From an uncultured Porphyromonadaceae bacterium (GTDB lineage: Bacteria; Bacteroidota; Bacteroidia; Bacteroidales; CAMTPD01), in assembly GCA_947074265.1 (NCBI GenBank), contig CAMTPD010000032.1, forward strand, positions 1-8,938: a DNA stretch of 8,938 nt, written 5' to 3'. The translations under genes were made by a program, and so were the position numbers. Shown piece after piece: positions 8,201 to 8,938 of this stretch (positions are counted from its first letter, which is position 1; every line of letters begins with the position of its first letter). The notes under the pieces are model-generated. The model was given only the letters and a program-made list of their open reading frames with translations, ran no database searches and was not told the DNA's origin.

Positions 8201-8717
8201 ACGTATCAAGCCTGACTTTAAGAAATTGGGCCCACGTTACGGTAAGATCATGAAGCTTCTTGCTGCAGCAATTCAAGAAATGTCGCAAGAGAATATTGTT
8301 GAGTTTGAAAAGAACGGTTCATTTACGTTCGATATTCAAGGTCAGGCTGCAACAGTAGAACTTGCCGATGTTGAGGTTATTTCTGAAGATATTCCGGGCT
8401 GGTTGGTTGCTAACGAAGGCAAGCTTACTGTAGCATTGGATATCACGATTACAGATGAATTGCGCAAAGAGGGTATTGCCCGTGAACTTGTAAACAGAAT
8501 CCAGAACATTCGTAAGTCGAGTGGTTTTGATATTACAGACAAGGTAAATGTAGTGATCGCTTCGAACGAAGCTACAGATGCTGCCGTTGAAGAATATAAA
8601 GACTATATGGCTAATCAGGTGCTTGCAAACTCTGTTGAGATTGCTCCTGTTATGACTGATGGTATCGAGCTTGATCTTGACGATTTGAAGCTGATGATTC
8701 AGGTGCAAAAGGCATAA
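5298..8717 (+). CDS. ileS: Isoleucyl-tRNA synthetase, type 2 (eukaryote-like), with GIHH signature
   Basis: This cytoplasmic class I synthetase charges tRNA-Ile with isoleucine; at 1139 residues it is full length. The Rossmann core begins with SANGMPGIHH (51-60), where the usual HIGH tetrad reads Gly57-Ile58-His59-His60. KMSKR lies at 687-691. The inserted CP1 editing domain (about 200-500) is intact: TTTPWTLPSN (235-244) and GTGIVHIAP (346-354), with His351 and Asp360 matching the editing-site His and Asp of the E. coli enzyme. SRSRYWGTPLPIW (519-531) and DVWFDSG (610-616) are further core landmarks. The anticodon-binding helices start at about 770, and the long C-terminal region lacks the Cys zinc cluster that ends E. 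coli-type IleRS. Length, C-terminus and motif all point to the type 2 lineage, known to tolerate mupirocin. The start ATG is chosen because the conserved N-terminus begins there and the promoter is 34 bases upstream. Confidence 0.98.
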   Translation: MSTKFAEYTRFDLSNINKEILKKWEDNDVFHKSLETREGCPSFVFYEGPPSANGMPGIHHVIARSIKDIFCRYKTMKGFQVKRKAGWDTHGLPVELGVEKNLGITKEDIGKKISVAEYNAACRKDVMKFTKEWEDLTNKMGYWVDMEDPYITYDNRYIETLWWLLKQLYNKDLLYKGYTIQPYSPAAGTGLSTHELNQPGCYRDVKDTTCTAQFKIVDPKPEMTQHGEAFFLAWTTTPWTLPSNTALCVGPNITYVAVQTFNPYTGAAMTAVLAKDLVNATFNPKAAELALEDYKQGDKLIPYKVVAEWTGADLAGMQYEQLIPWVNPGEGAFRVITGDFVTTEDGTGIVHIAPTFGADDDRVAKANGVPPLMMIDKDGYRRPMVDMTGKYFTLEDLDPDFIADNVDVALYDVFAGRYVKNAYDASLTEEDATLDIDICVMLKQENRVFKIEKHVHNYPHCWRTDKPVLYYPLDSWFIRTTACRERMIELNNTINWKPQSTGTGRFGKWLENLQDWNLSRSRYWGTPLPIWRTEDGTEEICIGSVEELYNEIEKAVAVGVMESNPFEKFETGVYTKDNYDKIDLHRPYVDDIVLVSPSGKPMERESDLIDVWFDSGAMPYAQIHYPFENKELLDSGTVFPADFIAEGVDQTRGWFFTLHAIATMIFDSVSYKTVVSNGLVLDKNGNKMSKRLGNAVDPFETIDKYGSDPLRWYMITNASPWDNLKFDVEGIEEARRKFFGTLYNTYSFFALYANVDGFSYSEADIAFEDRPEIDRWILSLLNSLVEEVDGYYETYEPTRAGRAISEFVNDNLSNWYVRLNRKRFWGGEMTQDKLSAYQTLYTCLETVAKLMAPIAPFYADQLYNDLISVTGKDDKVSVHLADFPVCNKAMVDKALEERMQMAQSISSMVLALRRKVNIKVRQPLQEIMVPVMDAHQQEAIEAVKSLILNEVNVKELKFVDNAAGILVKRIKPDFKKLGPRYGKIMKLLAAAIQEMSQENIVEFEKNGSFTFDIQGQAATVELADVEVISEDIPGWLVANEGKLTVALDITITDELRKEGIARELVNRIQNIRKSSGFDITDKVNVVIASNEATDAAVEEYKDYMANQVLANSVEIAPVMTDGIELDLDDLKLMIQVQKA

Positions 8718-8774
8718 TTCATATTTTGATTATAAAAACTAACGGTATTTAGAAACAAATGCCAAATAATCTGT

Positions 8775-8782
8775 TAGATTTG
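8775..8782 (+). promoter_or_regulatory. Possible -7 element upstream of the last gene
   Basis: TAGATTTG fits TAnnTTTG and lies in the 128-base A/T-rich gap between ileS and the next start codon. No TTG is present at the matching -33 distance, and the element would leave a leader of about 60 nt. In a region this A/T-rich a chance match is possible. No convincing terminator for ileS is visible in the gap. Confidence 0.25.
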
Positions 8783-8845
8783 AAATGTTTCGAAATAAAA
8801 GTGAGTGTCAATAATTAAATTGTAGAACCTTTAAATACGATTGAT

Positions 8846-8938
8846 ATGACGACCGAGAAAACAAGATATTCTGAGGAAGAAATAGATGAAAATAATGAAA
8901 CTGAAGGAATACAAATACCTGAAGTAAAAACGGAGATT
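8846..8938 (+). CDS. Start of an unidentified gene, cut by the window end (possible TraR/DksA family)
   Basis: An ATG at 8846 opens a frame that stays open for 31 codons to the window edge. The peptide begins MTTEKTRYSEEEI and is strongly acidic, with 11 Asp or Glu residues in the 31. The EKTRYS start resembles the N-terminus of Bacteroidales TraR/DksA-type zinc-finger proteins, which I recall as often following ileS. After the first 13 residues the likeness fades, so it may be that family with an N-terminal extension, or something unrelated. No zinc-finger cysteines fall inside the visible part. The clear ATG, the bias of codons and the position just downstream of ileS on the same strand support a real gene. 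Confidence 0.55.
   Translation, partial: MTTEKTRYSEEEIDENNETEGIQIPEVKTEI

Noticed and set aside
8739..8777. CTAAC/GTTAG inverted pair downstream of ileS as a terminator
   Set aside because: Five base pairs with a loop of 29 bases and no U-tract is not a credible terminator.

Overview
The window looks like chromosomal DNA from a member of the Bacteroidota, most likely Bacteroidales. The evidence is a set of promoters with the Bacteroidota -7 element TAnnTTTG (three of them with a TTG 19-20 nt upstream), a lipoprotein with Asp-rich residues after its lipid-modified Cys, a GH84 hexosaminidase very similar to the Bacteroides thetaiotaomicron O-GlcNAcase homologue, and an isoleucyl-tRNA synthetase of the long, eukaryote-like type. 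Genus cannot be fixed by eye. There are no mobile elements, CRISPR arrays, tRNA or rRNA genes.

The first 48 bases are not biological. They are the inner part of an Illumina TruSeq P5 adapter: the end of the P5 arm, an 8-base i5 index matching D507, and the complete 33-base Read 1 primer site. Genomic DNA starts at about base 49, which is therefore a true contig edge. The leftmost gene is cut there, and its apparent C-terminus and stop codon come from the adapter.

Left half, minus strand, read from right to left: a small zinc-ribbon plus FHA-domain protein (1991-2515), closed by a strong stem-loop terminator (1934-1983); a PAS-like plus LuxR-type HTH regulator (1127-1861); then, after a gap holding a palindrome and a good promoter, a secreted FAD-dependent amine-oxidase-like lipoprotein (49-1004, incomplete). 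The regulator lies directly upstream of the lipoprotein gene on the same strand. The palindrome sits just upstream of the lipoprotein promoter, so a local regulatory link is a reasonable but unproven guess.

Right half, plus strand: a divergent intergenic region with opposing promoters leads into a secreted GH84 beta-N-acetylglucosaminidase (2689-5226) that carries an extra C-terminal beta-rich domain. A separate promoter then drives ileS (5298-8717). The window ends inside the first 31 codons of another gene (8846-8938), possibly a TraR/DksA-type protein, judged only from its first residues and from remembered gene order in Bacteroidales.

The genes are mostly separate transcription units rather than one pathway. 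The best biological observation is that the IleRS class I signature reads GIHH instead of HIGH, with the first and third positions swapped. This is the active-site variant linked to extreme mupirocin resistance in type 2 IleRS. I found no convincing new multi-gene system.
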